In this document: positions 30,784 through 40,467 of the stretch, one piece after another | Position numbering within the stretch: position 1 is the first letter of the stretch | Layout of the letters: the number at the start of each line of letters is the position of its first letter | From: Clostridium sp. CAG:433 | GTDB taxonomy: Bacteria > Bacillota_I > Bacilli_A > RF39 > UBA660 | Direction of reading: 5' to 3' | Length of the DNA: 44,905 nucleotides | Assembly: GCA_000433675.1 (NCBI GenBank) | Contig: FR893534.1 | Span: forward strand, 1 to 44,905 | Notes under the pieces: generated by a model | What the model was told of the DNA's origin: nothing | The model's database searches: none | Seen by the model: the letters and a program-made list of their open reading frames with translations, nothing else | Translations under genes and position numbers: made by a program

Positions 30784-32955
30784 ATGAAAAAGAAAAAAGA
30801 AGAAGAACAAGTCAAAAATAAAAAAGTTTATAAAGGCTTAAATATATTTGCAGGGGTTATTGTTGGAATGTTTGTATGCATAACTGTATACTTAATATAC
30901 AATTTATCTAAATTAAGTGGTATAGAAGATTTAATTAGATATATTGTAATGATTGCTTTAGGATTAGTTAGTATTTTTGTAGTATTTAGATATTTTAGAT
31001 TTAAGAAAAATGCAAAAATAGGTAAATATATAATGTTTATTTTAGTACTTGCTATAATTGGAACTGGTGAGTTCTTTGTAAGTTCCACAATAAGTAAGAG
31101 TGTTAGTTTTATTGATAAACTAAATAAAGATGAAGTAACTTATAAAAGTTCTTTAATCGCACTTAAAACAGGTGATTATAATACTTTAAATAAAGCAAAA
31201 GAGGGCAAAATTGGTATTATAAGTGACGAAAATGATACTGAAGGATATGTACTTGCTCAAAATATAATTAAAAAAGATAAAATTAAAGAATCAAACTTAG
31301 TTAAATATGATGATTATATGAGTATGTTAAATGACTTATATGATGGTGAAGTAGGTTCAATATTTGTATCTGGTAGTTATGCAGATAAATATTCTTCAAT
31401 TGATAAATATGCAAAAATAGATGAAGAAGTAAAAGAACTTGATTCATATTCAAAAAGAATGAAAAAACAAGTAGATAAAACAACAGAAGTAAGTACAAAA
31501 AAGGTTACTGAACCATTTACAATGCTTTTACTTGGTGTTGATTCACCAACAGAAGACATATCAAAAGCAAGTGGACTAGGTGATTCAATAATGCTCGTTA
31601 CATTTAATCCAAAAACTTTAACTGCAACAATGTTTAGTATTCCAAGAGATACGTTTGTACCTATTACATGTTATAGAAATGCAAGAAGTAAGATTACACA
31701 TGCTGCGGCAGGTGGAGATTCTTGTATGATAAGTACAGTTGAGAATTTTACTGGAATAGATATTGATTATTATGCAAAAGTTAATTTCCAAGGACTTATA
31801 AAATTAGTTAATGCATTAGGTGGTATTGATGTTGAAGTACCATATAGTTTCTGTGAAAGTAATAGTGTAAGATCACTAGAAAGTGCAGATTTAATATTTG
31901 TTGAAAAAGGAATGCAACACTTAAATGGTGAACAAGCACTTGCATTATCTAGAAATAGAAAAGAAGTTGCAGAGTGTGGTAAAGAATGGAATAAAGGAAC
32001 AAGAAATGATTTTGTAAGAGGACAAAATCAACAACTTGTTATAAAAGGCATAATAAATAAAATGAAAAATATAAAGAGCATTAATCAACTTTATGAAGTA
32101 CTTGATGCTATTAGTATAAGTTTAGATACAAATTTAACAAGAGAACAAATATTAGGATTCTATAATGTATTTAAAAAGGTTTTATTAAATTCAGATTCAT
32201 TATCAGATTCAAATGATATTATAAAAATTCAAAAAACATATTTAAATGGTTCAGGTGGTTTAATGCTTGATAATGTTGCTGGAATGAATTTATACGAATT
32301 TGTACCATCAACTCAATCATTAAATGCAATAATTAAAGCAATGAAGGTAAATCTTGAACTTGTAAAAGAAGAATATGATACATCATTTAGTTTTAGTATT
32401 GATAATAAATATGAACAAAAAGTAATAGGAGCAGATTTATATGGTGGAGTAGCATCATATCCTAGTAAATCAGACACAACAAGTACTGAATCAAAATGTG
32501 GAACAAATGAAGAATTAGGTGCTGATGGAGTATCTTGTGTATGTAAAAATGGTTATACAAAAAATTCATCAGGAGTTTGTGAAAAGAAAGATTCAAAGTG
32601 TGGAACAAATGAAGAACTAGGTGCTGATGGAGTATCTTGTGTATGTAAAACTGGTTATACAAGAAATAAAACAACTGCTGTATGCGAAAAAAGTACAGAA
32701 AAAACATGTACAGGAGAAAATGAAGAATTGGGCGCAGATGGAAAAACATGTGTATGCAAGAACGGATATACAAAAAATTCCTCAGGAGTTTGTGAAAAGA
32801 AACCTACAGTATCTTGTGGAGCAAACTCAACACTTGGTGCTGATGGAGTAACATGTGTTTGTGATTCTGGTTATAAAAAGAATTCTTCTGGTTCATGTGT
32901 AAAAGAAGAAACAACAACACCATCAACTCCTGAAGAAGATAATGTAAATGAATAA
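30784..32955 (+). CDS. LytR-CpsA-Psr (LCP) family ligase with C-terminal EGF-like repeats
   Basis: A 723-residue membrane protein. Three N-terminal TM segments (about residues 18-40, 50-71, 79-100) precede an outside region and the LCP domain: LLLGVDSP, GLGDSIMLVTFNPK, FSIPRDTF, VNALGGIDVEV and ALALSRNR. LCP proteins attach wall polymers from lipid carriers to peptidoglycan. Residues 572-705 hold four copies of a Cys repeat of about 35 residues (ELGADGVSCVCKNGY, then SSGVCEK), EGF-like in pattern and very unusual in this family. It precedes an exopolysaccharide cluster, its likely substrate source. The ribosome site is GGAGG. Confidence 0.9.
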   Translation: MKKKKEEEQVKNKKVYKGLNIFAGVIVGMFVCITVYLIYNLSKLSGIEDLIRYIVMIALGLVSIFVVFRYFRFKKNAKIGKYIMFILVLAIIGTGEFFVSSTISKSVSFIDKLNKDEVTYKSSLIALKTGDYNTLNKAKEGKIGIISDENDTEGYVLAQNIIKKDKIKESNLVKYDDYMSMLNDLYDGEVGSIFVSGSYADKYSSIDKYAKIDEEVKELDSYSKRMKKQVDKTTEVSTKKVTEPFTMLLLGVDSPTEDISKASGLGDSIMLVTFNPKTLTATMFSIPRDTFVPITCYRNARSKITHAAAGGDSCMISTVENFTGIDIDYYAKVNFQGLIKLVNALGGIDVEVPYSFCESNSVRSLESADLIFVEKGMQHLNGEQALALSRNRKEVAECGKEWNKGTRNDFVRGQNQQLVIKGIINKMKNIKSINQLYEVLDAISISLDTNLTREQILGFYNVFKKVLLNSDSLSDSNDIIKIQKTYLNGSGGLMLDNVAGMNLYEFVPSTQSLNAIIKAMKVNLELVKEEYDTSFSFSIDNKYEQKVIGADLYGGVASYPSKSDTTSTESKCGTNEELGADGVSCVCKNGYTKNSSGVCEKKDSKCGTNEELGADGVSCVCKTGYTRNKTTAVCEKSTEKTCTGENEELGADGKTCVCKNGYTKNSSGVCEKKPTVSCGANSTLGADGVTCVCDSGYKKNSSGSCVKEETTTPSTPEEDNVNE
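32497..32898 (+). repeat. Four tandem repeats encoding EGF-like Cys motifs
   Basis: Coding repeats of about 100-110 bases inside the LCP gene. Each encodes a C...ELGADG.(S/T)CVC..GY.(K/R)N...C unit with four cysteines. Copies 1 and 2 are nearly identical at their start; copy 4 is the most divergent. Confidence 0.8.
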
Positions 32956-32984
32956 GAATGACAAAAAAAGGTCATTCTTTTTTT
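32954..32984 (+). terminator. Rho-independent terminator after the LCP gene
   Basis: AAGAATGAC (32954-32962) pairs with GTCATTCTT (32971-32979), followed by T residues. Confidence 0.85.
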
Positions 32985-33045
32985 ACTATAAATTTACAAA
33001 AAACTACAAATATCTATTATATCTCTTTAAAATTATTAAAAAATT

Positions 33046-33054
33046 TGCTATAAT
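33046..33054 (+). promoter_or_regulatory. Extended -10 promoter element for the glucosaminidase
   Basis: TGCTATAAT at 33046-33054, 28 bases before ATG 33083. Confidence 0.55.
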
Positions 33055-33082
33055 GTGTTATGAATAATAAGGAGGGATAATT

Positions 33083-35065
33083 ATGAATAATGTTGTTAAA
33101 AAGTTATCGGCACTTTTAATCATTTTAATTATTCTCTTTATGTCTAAAATATCAAGTGTTTATGCAAGTACAACATTTACAACATGTACTCTTTCAGAAG
33201 GATCATACATAAGAAATGAACCAGGTGGTACACCTTTAAAAGATGTTGATGGCAATAATTTTTTAATTTACTCACCAAAAAGGCTTGAAGTAATTGATTC
33301 AAAATATGTAAGTGGGAGAGAATATAAGAAAATAAGAACAAATTATTATAGTAACAACTATGAAGGATGGATATATTCTGGATATTTAAAAGATTTTAAA
33401 ACATATACAACAGATGACAATTATGGTAATACTCTTAGAAACGCAGGGTTCCCAGAAAGTTATATATTACCACTTCAAAAATTACATGCAATGTATCCAA
33501 ATTGGAATTTTATTCCATCAAAATTAGGTGGTGGTCTTGATTTTAATACTGTAATAGCGCAAGAATATAGCCCAGTATATAAAAATTTAATTAATAGTAA
33601 AGATCAATCTTTATATTCAACAGATGGAGCAGCATATAATAGTGGAAAATTTACAGAATTTGAACCAGGTTGGTATGCTCCAAGTAAACAAACAATAGCA
33701 TTTTATATGGATCCAAGAAATTGGCTTACGGATAATACAATTTTTATGTTTGAACAACTTTCATATAATTCCTCTTTACATACTGAAGCAGCAGTACAAA
33801 AAGTATTAGATGGAACATTTATGCAAGGTTCATATGATTATAATGGAACAAAAATATCATATGCAAAAACTTTTGTTGAAGCAGGTAAATTAAGAAATGT
33901 AAGTCCTGTTCAACTTGCTAGTAGAGTAGTTCAAGAACAAGGTGTCAATGGTAATAGTCTTACAATAAATATGAAAAGTGATGGTAAAACATATTATAAC
34001 TTCTTTAATATTAATGCATATGGTTCATCAAATGAAGCAATCGTATCAAATGCATTAAATACTGCTAAAGAAAATGGATGGGATAATCCATACTCTTCAA
34101 TAATTGGAGGAAGTAGTACAATATCCAATGGTTATAACAATGTTGGACAAGATACAATATATTATCAAAAGTTTAATACTATTAATAGTAAAAATTTATA
34201 TTGGAATCAATATATGGCTAATGTAAGAGTACTACCAACGGAAGCAAATTCATCATATTCATCATATGTTAAATCAGGGTTAGTAAATAGCAGTTTTACA
34301 TTTAAGATACCGGTTTATAACAATATGCCTGATAAAACAACTTTATCAATAACAGGAAATGATGATAATACATTAAAATCACTATCTGTTTCGGGATGTA
34401 ATTTAAATCCATCATTTAATTCAGCCGCAACTGATTATACTTGTAATGTATCAAGTACTTTAAAACAAGTTACAATAAGTGCTAGCAAAACAAGTGCATA
34501 TTCAGTTATGAAAGGTGATGGAGTAGTAATATTAAATGATAAAACAACTGTTGCTAATATAGAGGTAACGGCTGCAAATGGAAATGTTAGAACTTATAAG
34601 ATTACAATACAAAAAGTTGAATCTGGTAAAGAAAGTCCAGCAGATATAATTAGTTACTTAGGATACAATAATTCAAATGGTATATTAAGTGGAATTGCAT
34701 TAGATACAGATGTAACAAATATAATATCAAATGTAAGAAATAAGTTTGCATCATCTAATATAAATATAAAAGATAAAAATGGTTCTACAAAAGAAAATGG
34801 CAAAATATCAACAGGAGACAAAATAACAATTACAAGTAATTCGAGTACTATTACATATAAGGTTGCTGTAAAAGGTGATGTTAATGGAGATGGTAAAATT
34901 AGTATTTCAGATTACGCAAAAGTTAAAAGTCATATTCTTGGTGTTGCTCGTGTTGACAATGAATATTTAAAGGCTGCAGATGCAAATGGAGATGGAAAAG
35001 TAAGTATTGCAGATTATGCAAAGATTAAAAGTCATATTCTAGGAACATCAAAAATTACTAAATAG
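33083..35065 (+). CDS. Secreted endo-beta-N-acetylglucosaminidase with C-terminal dockerin
   Basis: A 660-residue exported protein. The signal peptide spans about residues 1-29 (VVKKL, a hydrophobic core, then YAS). Next come an SH3-like domain (40-110), then a LytD/GH73-type glucosaminidase (LHAMYPNWNFIPSKLGGGL, WLTDNTIFMFE, with likely catalytic E285 in VVQEQG, and YYNFFNINAYG). A cadherin-like beta-sandwich (about 430-515) follows. Residues 597-656 form a type I dockerin with two calcium loops, DVNGDGKISISD (from D599) and DANGDGKVSIAD (from D633). It cuts peptidoglycan glycan chains. The cohesin-like gene starts 11 bases later. Confidence 0.9.
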   Translation: MNNVVKKLSALLIILIILFMSKISSVYASTTFTTCTLSEGSYIRNEPGGTPLKDVDGNNFLIYSPKRLEVIDSKYVSGREYKKIRTNYYSNNYEGWIYSGYLKDFKTYTTDDNYGNTLRNAGFPESYILPLQKLHAMYPNWNFIPSKLGGGLDFNTVIAQEYSPVYKNLINSKDQSLYSTDGAAYNSGKFTEFEPGWYAPSKQTIAFYMDPRNWLTDNTIFMFEQLSYNSSLHTEAAVQKVLDGTFMQGSYDYNGTKISYAKTFVEAGKLRNVSPVQLASRVVQEQGVNGNSLTINMKSDGKTYYNFFNINAYGSSNEAIVSNALNTAKENGWDNPYSSIIGGSSTISNGYNNVGQDTIYYQKFNTINSKNLYWNQYMANVRVLPTEANSSYSSYVKSGLVNSSFTFKIPVYNNMPDKTTLSITGNDDNTLKSLSVSGCNLNPSFNSAATDYTCNVSSTLKQVTISASKTSAYSVMKGDGVVILNDKTTVANIEVTAANGNVRTYKITIQKVESGKESPADIISYLGYNNSNGILSGIALDTDVTNIISNVRNKFASSNINIKDKNGSTKENGKISTGDKITITSNSSTITYKVAVKGDVNGDGKISISDYAKVKSHILGVARVDNEYLKAADANGDGKVSIADYAKIKSHILGTSKITK

Positions 35066-35076
35066 AGGTGAAATAA

Positions 35077-36564
35077 ATGAAAAAAAATAAAATGTTAGTA
35101 TTCTTATTAATTTTGTTTATAGGTGTAATACCTACTAATGCAAAAGCAATAACTGCTTCAATGAGTTGTTCATCACAAAGTAGTGTAACACTTGGAAATA
35201 CAATATCTGTTACAATAAGAGGTAATGCTTCTGAAGCAGGATATTGGGAAGGTATGATGTCTTATGATTCATCTAAATTACAATTAATAAGTGGTAGTGC
35301 AAGAATATTTGATGAATCAGTAGGTGCTTCAAAATCATATTCATATACATTTAAGGCTATTGCAACAGGTAGTGCTTATGTAAAAATGGATTATATGAAG
35401 GTTGCTAATAGTACGGGTGATAGTGAAACAACAACAAGTAGTTCACCATGTTCAATAAATGTTGTAAAACAATCAACAAGTACAAGTGCAAGTTCAAACA
35501 ATAATTCTAATAAAAATAATAATGTAAATAAAGATTCAGATAATAGTTTAAAATCATTATCAATAGATGATCAAAAGTTAAATCCAGAATTTAGTAAAGA
35601 TACTTTAGAGTATTCTGTAGAACTTGAAAACAATATAGAAAAAATCAAAATAAATGCAGAAGCAACTAGTTCAAAAGCATCTATAAAAGGAACAGGAGAA
35701 ATAGATGTAAAAGAAGGATTAAATAAAATAGAAGTTGTAGTAACTGCTGAAAATGGTAGTACAAGAACATATATAATAAATGCAACTGTAAAAGAAAAAG
35801 ATCCTATTAAAGTAAAAGTTGCTGGTAAAGAATATACAATTGTAAGAAAACTAGATGGTTTAAAAATACCTACTACTTTTACTGAAAAAGATATAACTAT
35901 TAATGAAGATACAATTAAAGGTTGCTATAATGATAATTTAAATTATACTTTAGTCGCACTTAAAGATGATAAAGGAAAAGTAAATTTCTTTATATATAAT
36001 GAAAGAAAAAATACATATAGTAAATTTAACATGATATCATCTGCTGATTTAAATGTTATTGTTTTAAAACTAGAAGATAAAGATGATATACCATATAATT
36101 ATAAAAAGACAACGTTTAAATATAATGATGAAACTATAGATGGATTTGTATATGGTAAATCAGACTTTAGAGTTATATATGGTGTTAATGCAGTAACAGG
36201 AGAAGAAGATTTTTATCAATATGATACTAAAGATAATACACTTCAAAGATTCTTTAATGAACAAACAGATTTATATGTTAATTTAATTCAAAAATGTAAA
36301 TTAGCATTCATTATACTTGGTTCAATGATATTATTATTTACAATCATTATAATTGTTCTTTTATCAAAAAATGTTAAATTTAAAAAGAAATATTTAAAAA
36401 ATAGATTAAATGAAATAGATGATCCAAATTATAATAAAATTAGATATGAAGATATAGAAGAAAACAATGAAGAATTAAAAGAAGAATTATCTAAAAAAGA
36501 ACTAAAAAAATTAAAAAAAGAAGAAAAAAGAAAAGAAAAAAGCGAAAAGACATTTTTAGATTAA
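35077..36564 (+). CDS. Membrane-anchored cohesin-like/cadherin-like surface protein
   Basis: A 495-residue exported protein. A signal peptide (about 1-24) is followed by a cohesin-like beta-sandwich (about 27-130: VTLGNTISVTIRGN, MMSYDSSKLQLISG, YSYTFKAIATGSAYV), a Ser/Asn-rich linker, a cadherin-like beta-sandwich (about 160-243) similar to the one in the upstream hydrolase, and another extracellular region. A single TM helix (about 409-431) precedes a charged cytoplasmic tail rich in Lys and Glu. The cohesin call is by pattern. Its place beside the only dockerin in the window suggests it is the anchor for that enzyme. Confidence 0.6.
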   Translation: MKKNKMLVFLLILFIGVIPTNAKAITASMSCSSQSSVTLGNTISVTIRGNASEAGYWEGMMSYDSSKLQLISGSARIFDESVGASKSYSYTFKAIATGSAYVKMDYMKVANSTGDSETTTSSSPCSINVVKQSTSTSASSNNNSNKNNNVNKDSDNSLKSLSIDDQKLNPEFSKDTLEYSVELENNIEKIKINAEATSSKASIKGTGEIDVKEGLNKIEVVVTAENGSTRTYIINATVKEKDPIKVKVAGKEYTIVRKLDGLKIPTTFTEKDITINEDTIKGCYNDNLNYTLVALKDDKGKVNFFIYNERKNTYSKFNMISSADLNVIVLKLEDKDDIPYNYKKTTFKYNDETIDGFVYGKSDFRVIYGVNAVTGEEDFYQYDTKDNTLQRFFNEQTDLYVNLIQKCKLAFIILGSMILLFTIIIIVLLSKNVKFKKKYLKNRLNEIDDPNYNKIRYEDIEENNEELKEELSKKELKKLKKEEKRKEKSEKTFLD

Positions 36565-36580
36565 TAAAATGTCTTTTTTT
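36545..36580 (+). terminator. Rho-independent terminator
   Basis: AAAAGACATTTT (36545-36556) pairs with AAAATGTCTTTT (36566-36577), a 12-base stem overlapping the end of the cohesin-like gene. Confidence 0.9.
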
Positions 36581-36593
36581 GTTTACTTATTTT

Positions 36594-36602
36594 TGATATA
36601 AT
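36594..36602 (+). promoter_or_regulatory. Extended -10 promoter element for the polysaccharide cluster
   Basis: TGATATAAT at 36594-36602, 33 bases before the first cluster gene. Confidence 0.5.
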
Positions 36603-36635
36603 TATTATGATATAGTAATAATTAAGGAGCAGGAA

Positions 36636-37910
36636 ATGAATAAAATTAATAATTTTTTAAGAAGAAATATAATAACAATTTTTACAATATATTTATTTAT
36701 GCAGCCAGTTTTGGATATAGCAACTAGTGTGGCACTTTATAAGTTTAATGTAGATTTTACGGTTAGTTCATTAATTAGAGTAGTATTTTTATTTTTTACT
36801 CTATATTATTTGATTTTTGTAGAAAGAAAAAAGATAAATATAAAGATGTTAATATTGATTATGCTTTATTCTATAATATTTATGCTTTGTAATATATTAT
36901 TTAAGGATAACCCTAATATTACATATGAAATAAAAAGTTTGTTAAATAATATATATTTACCAATATCTTTACTATTTACATTTCAAATATTTAATAATAG
37001 AGAATTTAATAGAAAAAAATTATATTCTGTTTTATTAATATATATGTTATGTGTATTTGTACCTAATTTATTTCATATTGGATTTAATAGTTATGCATAT
37101 TCAAAAGAAGGTAGTGTAGGATTCTTTTATTCAGCAAATGCAATAGGAAGTTTAATAAGTGTAATTACACCTTTACTTATAAGTGAATTAGTTATTAAAA
37201 GAAAAAAATTATATTTAATATTATTTTTAATTATGTATGGTTATATACTTTTAACACTAGGAACAAAGGCTCCAATATTATGCGCTTTAATAGTGCTTAT
37301 GTATTATATTTTATATGCAGTTATTAATTTGATAAAAAATAAGTCATATAAGAAACTTATAATATTATGTACAGCATTTGTATTATTTGTGCTTGCGGGA
37401 ATAAAGTTAATTACTATGACACCATTTTATGATAATTTAGTTATACATTTAAACTTTTTAAAGATTAAAAAAGTCAGTGATTTATTTACTATGCATAATA
37501 TCGATCATTTTGTTTTTGGAAGTAGATTATCATTTTTTAAAGATACGTTTAATATTTATTTAAGTTCAAATATTATGCAAAAACTATTTGGGCTTGGATA
37601 TTTCTTAAATGGTAAAATAATGAAACTAGTTGAAATGGATTATTTAGATACATTTTTACATCAAGGTATAATAGGATTTATAATAATACTATTTACATAC
37701 TTTAAAACAATATTTTATATTTTTAAATCATATTTTAAAAAATTTAAATCTAACTTTTTAAATATAAAAAAATCATCTATGGTAATATCAATAATAATTT
37801 CAATATTGTGTGCGTTTTTAACAGGACATGTACTTGCAACACCAGCAGTATCAATCTTTATATCAGTAATTTTAGTAATATATTATAATGAATTTAAAAT
37901 GGAGGAATAA
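36636..37910 (+). CDS. O-antigen ligase/polymerase-like membrane protein
   Basis: A 424-residue protein with about ten hydrophobic segments and a large extracellular loop (about residues 265-335, containing FGSRLSFFKDTF and LFGLGYFLNG), the layout of Wzy/WaaL polymerases and ligases. It is likely the polymerase for the repeat unit built by the genes after it. The ribosome site is AAGGAG; the next gene follows after 2 bases. Confidence 0.8.
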   Translation: MNKINNFLRRNIITIFTIYLFMQPVLDIATSVALYKFNVDFTVSSLIRVVFLFFTLYYLIFVERKKINIKMLILIMLYSIIFMLCNILFKDNPNITYEIKSLLNNIYLPISLLFTFQIFNNREFNRKKLYSVLLIYMLCVFVPNLFHIGFNSYAYSKEGSVGFFYSANAIGSLISVITPLLISELVIKRKKLYLILFLIMYGYILLTLGTKAPILCALIVLMYYILYAVINLIKNKSYKKLIILCTAFVLFVLAGIKLITMTPFYDNLVIHLNFLKIKKVSDLFTMHNIDHFVFGSRLSFFKDTFNIYLSSNIMQKLFGLGYFLNGKIMKLVEMDYLDTFLHQGIIGFIIILFTYFKTIFYIFKSYFKKFKSNFLNIKKSSMVISIIISILCAFLTGHVLATPAVSIFISVILVIYYNEFKMEE

Positions 37911-37912
37911 TT

Positions 37913-38464
37913 ATGAGAAGATATAAAAAAGATCAATTAAGAAAGATTGGATTATATTTTATTTTAGATTCTAAAAAAAGAACAAAATATTTAATAAAAC
38001 ATAATGTATTTGCGGGTATTGGAAAAAATTTCTTTTTTCAACCAAGAAAAATACCAGCAGATCCAAAACTAGTAAAATTTCATGATAACGTAGTTGTAAC
38101 AAGTGGAGTTTTATTTATAACACATGATGTATCAGATTTTATGCTTAATAATATGGGACTTCCTAGATTTTATAAATATCAATCAGGTTGTATTGAAGTT
38201 AAAAATAATGTATTTATTGGAAGCAATACAATAATACTTCCAAATGTAAGAATTGGAAATAATGTAATGATAGGTGCGGGTTCTGTTGTTACAAAAGATG
38301 TTCCAGATAATTCTGTAGTTGCGGGTAATCCAGCAAGAGTAATAGAAAGTTTTGATGAGTATTTAGAAAAAAGAAATAAAAAAGAAGAAAATATGATTGA
38401 ATATGTAGATAAAGAAAGTCGTAATAAACTTTGGGAACAATTTTATAAAAATAGAGGTGAGTAA
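37913..38464 (+). CDS. Left-handed beta-helix acyltransferase (CatB/maltose acetyltransferase type)
   Basis: A 183-residue hexapeptide-repeat acyltransferase: NNVFIGSNTIILPNVRIG, NNVMIGAGSVVTKDVPDN and VVAGNPARVI are the classic coils, with the active-site histidine probably in LFITHDVSD. Its role is probably O-acetylation of the polysaccharide. It overlaps no gene; the next ATG follows 1 base after its stop. Confidence 0.88.
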   Translation: MRRYKKDQLRKIGLYFILDSKKRTKYLIKHNVFAGIGKNFFFQPRKIPADPKLVKFHDNVVVTSGVLFITHDVSDFMLNNMGLPRFYKYQSGCIEVKNNVFIGSNTIILPNVRIGNNVMIGAGSVVTKDVPDNSVVAGNPARVIESFDEYLEKRNKKEENMIEYVDKESRNKLWEQFYKNRGE

Positions 38465-38465
38465 T

Positions 38466-39557
38466 ATGCATAAGAAAAAAGTAATATTATTTATGACAAC
38501 AATGTATACAGGTGGTATTGAAAATGCCTTAATAGAACTTTTAAATAAATTAGATTATGAAAAATATGATGTAACACTATTTTTAGAAAACAAAAAAGGT
38601 GAGTTACTTTCTAAAATTAATAAGAATGTAAAAATATATAATTATAATTTGAGTTATAGTAAAAATGTAATATATAGAAAAATAGTTAATGGTTTTAAGA
38701 GACTTAAATTCATATTATTACATAAAGATAAATATGATTGTTCAATTTGTTATGCAACATACTCAAAACCATGTAGTTTACTTAGTTTATACGCATCAAA
38801 GAATAATATGATTTATATTCATGGTGATTATGTTACAGAGTTTAATGATAAAAATAAAACAATTAATTTCTTTTTGGGACAAGATATAAATAGTTTTAAA
38901 AAAGTAATATTTGTATCAAATGAATCAATGAATAATTTAATTGAAATTATGCCAGGCATTAAAGATAAATCAATAGTACTTAATAATTTTATAAATTATG
39001 AAAGAGTACTAGAATTATCAAATGAGAAAATTAAAGAAAAAAGAACAAATAATAAATTAATTGTTTTTGTTGGTAGATTAGATGAAGAAGTAAAAAGAGT
39101 ATCAAGAATGATTAATGCAATAGAGTATTGTAAAAAAAATAATCTTGATGTTGACTTTTTTATAGTAGGAGATGGAAAAGATTATAAATATTATGAAGAT
39201 TTAATAAAAGAAAAACATTTAGAAAAAAATATAAAAATGTTAGGACTTAAATCTAATCCATATCCATATATAAAATTAAGTGATTATATTACTATAACAT
39301 CTGATCATGAAGGATTTCCAGTTACATTTTTGGAGGCACTTGTATTAGATAAGAAAATAATATCAACCATTGAAGTAAGTGATGAAAATATAGATATAAA
39401 AGATTTTGGTTATATTGTTTCAAAAAATCAAGATAAGTTTAATGAAGAAGTATACAAGATATTAAAAGAAGATAAATCTAAGGTTAAACATGTAGATTTT
39501 AAGAAAATAAATGAAGAAAAAATTAATATGATAGATAAATTAATAGAAGGTGAATAA
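38466..39557 (+). CDS. Glycosyltransferase, GT4 type
   Basis: A 363-residue GT-B enzyme. The N-terminal TTMYTGGIENALIELL is the acceptor-side loop. The C-terminal half has FVGRLDEEVKRVSRM, FIVGDGKDY, MLGLKSNPYPYIKLSD and the nucleotide-sugar motif SDHEGFPVTFLEAL (E-X7-E). ATG 38466 behind AGGTGAG is preferred over GTG 38457. Its end overlaps the ribosome site of the next gene. Confidence 0.9.
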   Translation: MHKKKVILFMTTMYTGGIENALIELLNKLDYEKYDVTLFLENKKGELLSKINKNVKIYNYNLSYSKNVIYRKIVNGFKRLKFILLHKDKYDCSICYATYSKPCSLLSLYASKNNMIYIHGDYVTEFNDKNKTINFFLGQDINSFKKVIFVSNESMNNLIEIMPGIKDKSIVLNNFINYERVLELSNEKIKEKRTNNKLIVFVGRLDEEVKRVSRMINAIEYCKKNNLDVDFFIVGDGKDYKYYEDLIKEKHLEKNIKMLGLKSNPYPYIKLSDYITITSDHEGFPVTFLEALVLDKKIISTIEVSDENIDIKDFGYIVSKNQDKFNEEVYKILKEDKSKVKHVDFKKINEEKINMIDKLIEGE

Positions 39558-39558
39558 A

Positions 39559-40467
39559 TTGAAATATAGCATTATAGTTCCAGCGTATAATACAGAAAAG
39601 TATATTGATAAATGTTTAAAAAGTATATTTTCAAATACTTATAAAAACTTTGAAGTTATTATTGTAAATGATGGATCAACAGATAAAACAGAAGATATAA
39701 TAAATAAATATATTAAAAAATATGATAATATAATCCATATAAAGCAAAAAAATATGGGTTTAAGTATGGCAAGAAATAATGGCGTAAAAAAAGCAACAGG
39801 AGATTATTTATTATTTATAGATTCAGATGATTATGTAGAAAAAAACTTACTTGAAAATATAAACAAAAATATATCTGATTTGGATGTACTTAGATATCAG
39901 TTAAATATAGTTTATAGTGATAAAGTTGTTCCATGTGAAGAAGAAGAATTTAATGTTACAGATGGAATATCAGCCTTTGAAAAAATAGTAAGATATAAAT
40001 TTATTGAAATGGCTTCATTGTATGTTATTAATAGAAAATACTATGTAGACAACAACTTTGAATTTGAAAATGGTGTTTATCATGAAGATTATGGATTACT
40101 TCCTTTAGTAATTGCGACTGCTAAAAAGGTAAAATCAATAAATTACTTAGGGTATAATTATGTTCAAAGAGATGGAAGTATAATGTCATCAAATGATACA
40201 AGTAAAATGAAAAAGAAAATGGATGATATGTTATTTTTATTTACTAAAGCAATAAAATATTTAGATAATATTCCAAATAGTCAAAATGTTAAGAGTTTTT
40301 ATGCAAATAGTATTATTGATAAATATAATTCATTAAGTGACGAACTTAAAAAAGAATATATAAATAAAATAAAAGATTTAAAAGTAATTAGTTATTTATC
40401 AAATGATAATTTTAAAAGAAAAATAAAAAAGATATTATATAAAATAAAGTATGAGGTATTAAAATGA
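39559..40467 (+). CDS. Glycosyltransferase, GT2 type (1)
   Basis: A 302-residue GT-A enzyme. KYSIIVPAYNTEKYIDKCL, VNDGSTDKTEDI and LLFIDSDDYVEKN (DxD) are standard GT2 motifs. The start is probably TTG 39559, 7-8 bases after AAGGTGA; GTG 39550 lies inside that ribosome site. It overlaps the next gene by 4 bases (ATGA). Confidence 0.9.
   Translation: MKYSIIVPAYNTEKYIDKCLKSIFSNTYKNFEVIIVNDGSTDKTEDIINKYIKKYDNIIHIKQKNMGLSMARNNGVKKATGDYLLFIDSDDYVEKNLLENINKNISDLDVLRYQLNIVYSDKVVPCEEEEFNVTDGISAFEKIVRYKFIEMASLYVINRKYYVDNNFEFENGVYHEDYGLLPLVIATAKKVKSINYLGYNYVQRDGSIMSSNDTSKMKKKMDDMLFLFTKAIKYLDNIPNSQNVKSFYANSIIDKYNSLSDELKKEYINKIKDLKVISYLSNDNFKRKIKKILYKIKYEVLK

Noticed and set aside
32462..32773. Minus-strand ORF of about 100 codons opposite the LCP gene.
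   Set aside because: Mirror of the Cys-repeat coding sequence, with repetitive and unnatural composition and no ribosome site. The same goes for the other minus-strand ORFs in the window.
32497..32898. Tandem repeats as a CRISPR array.
   Set aside because: Repeats are coding, without unique spacers of uniform length and without cas genes; they encode Cys modules of the LCP protein.
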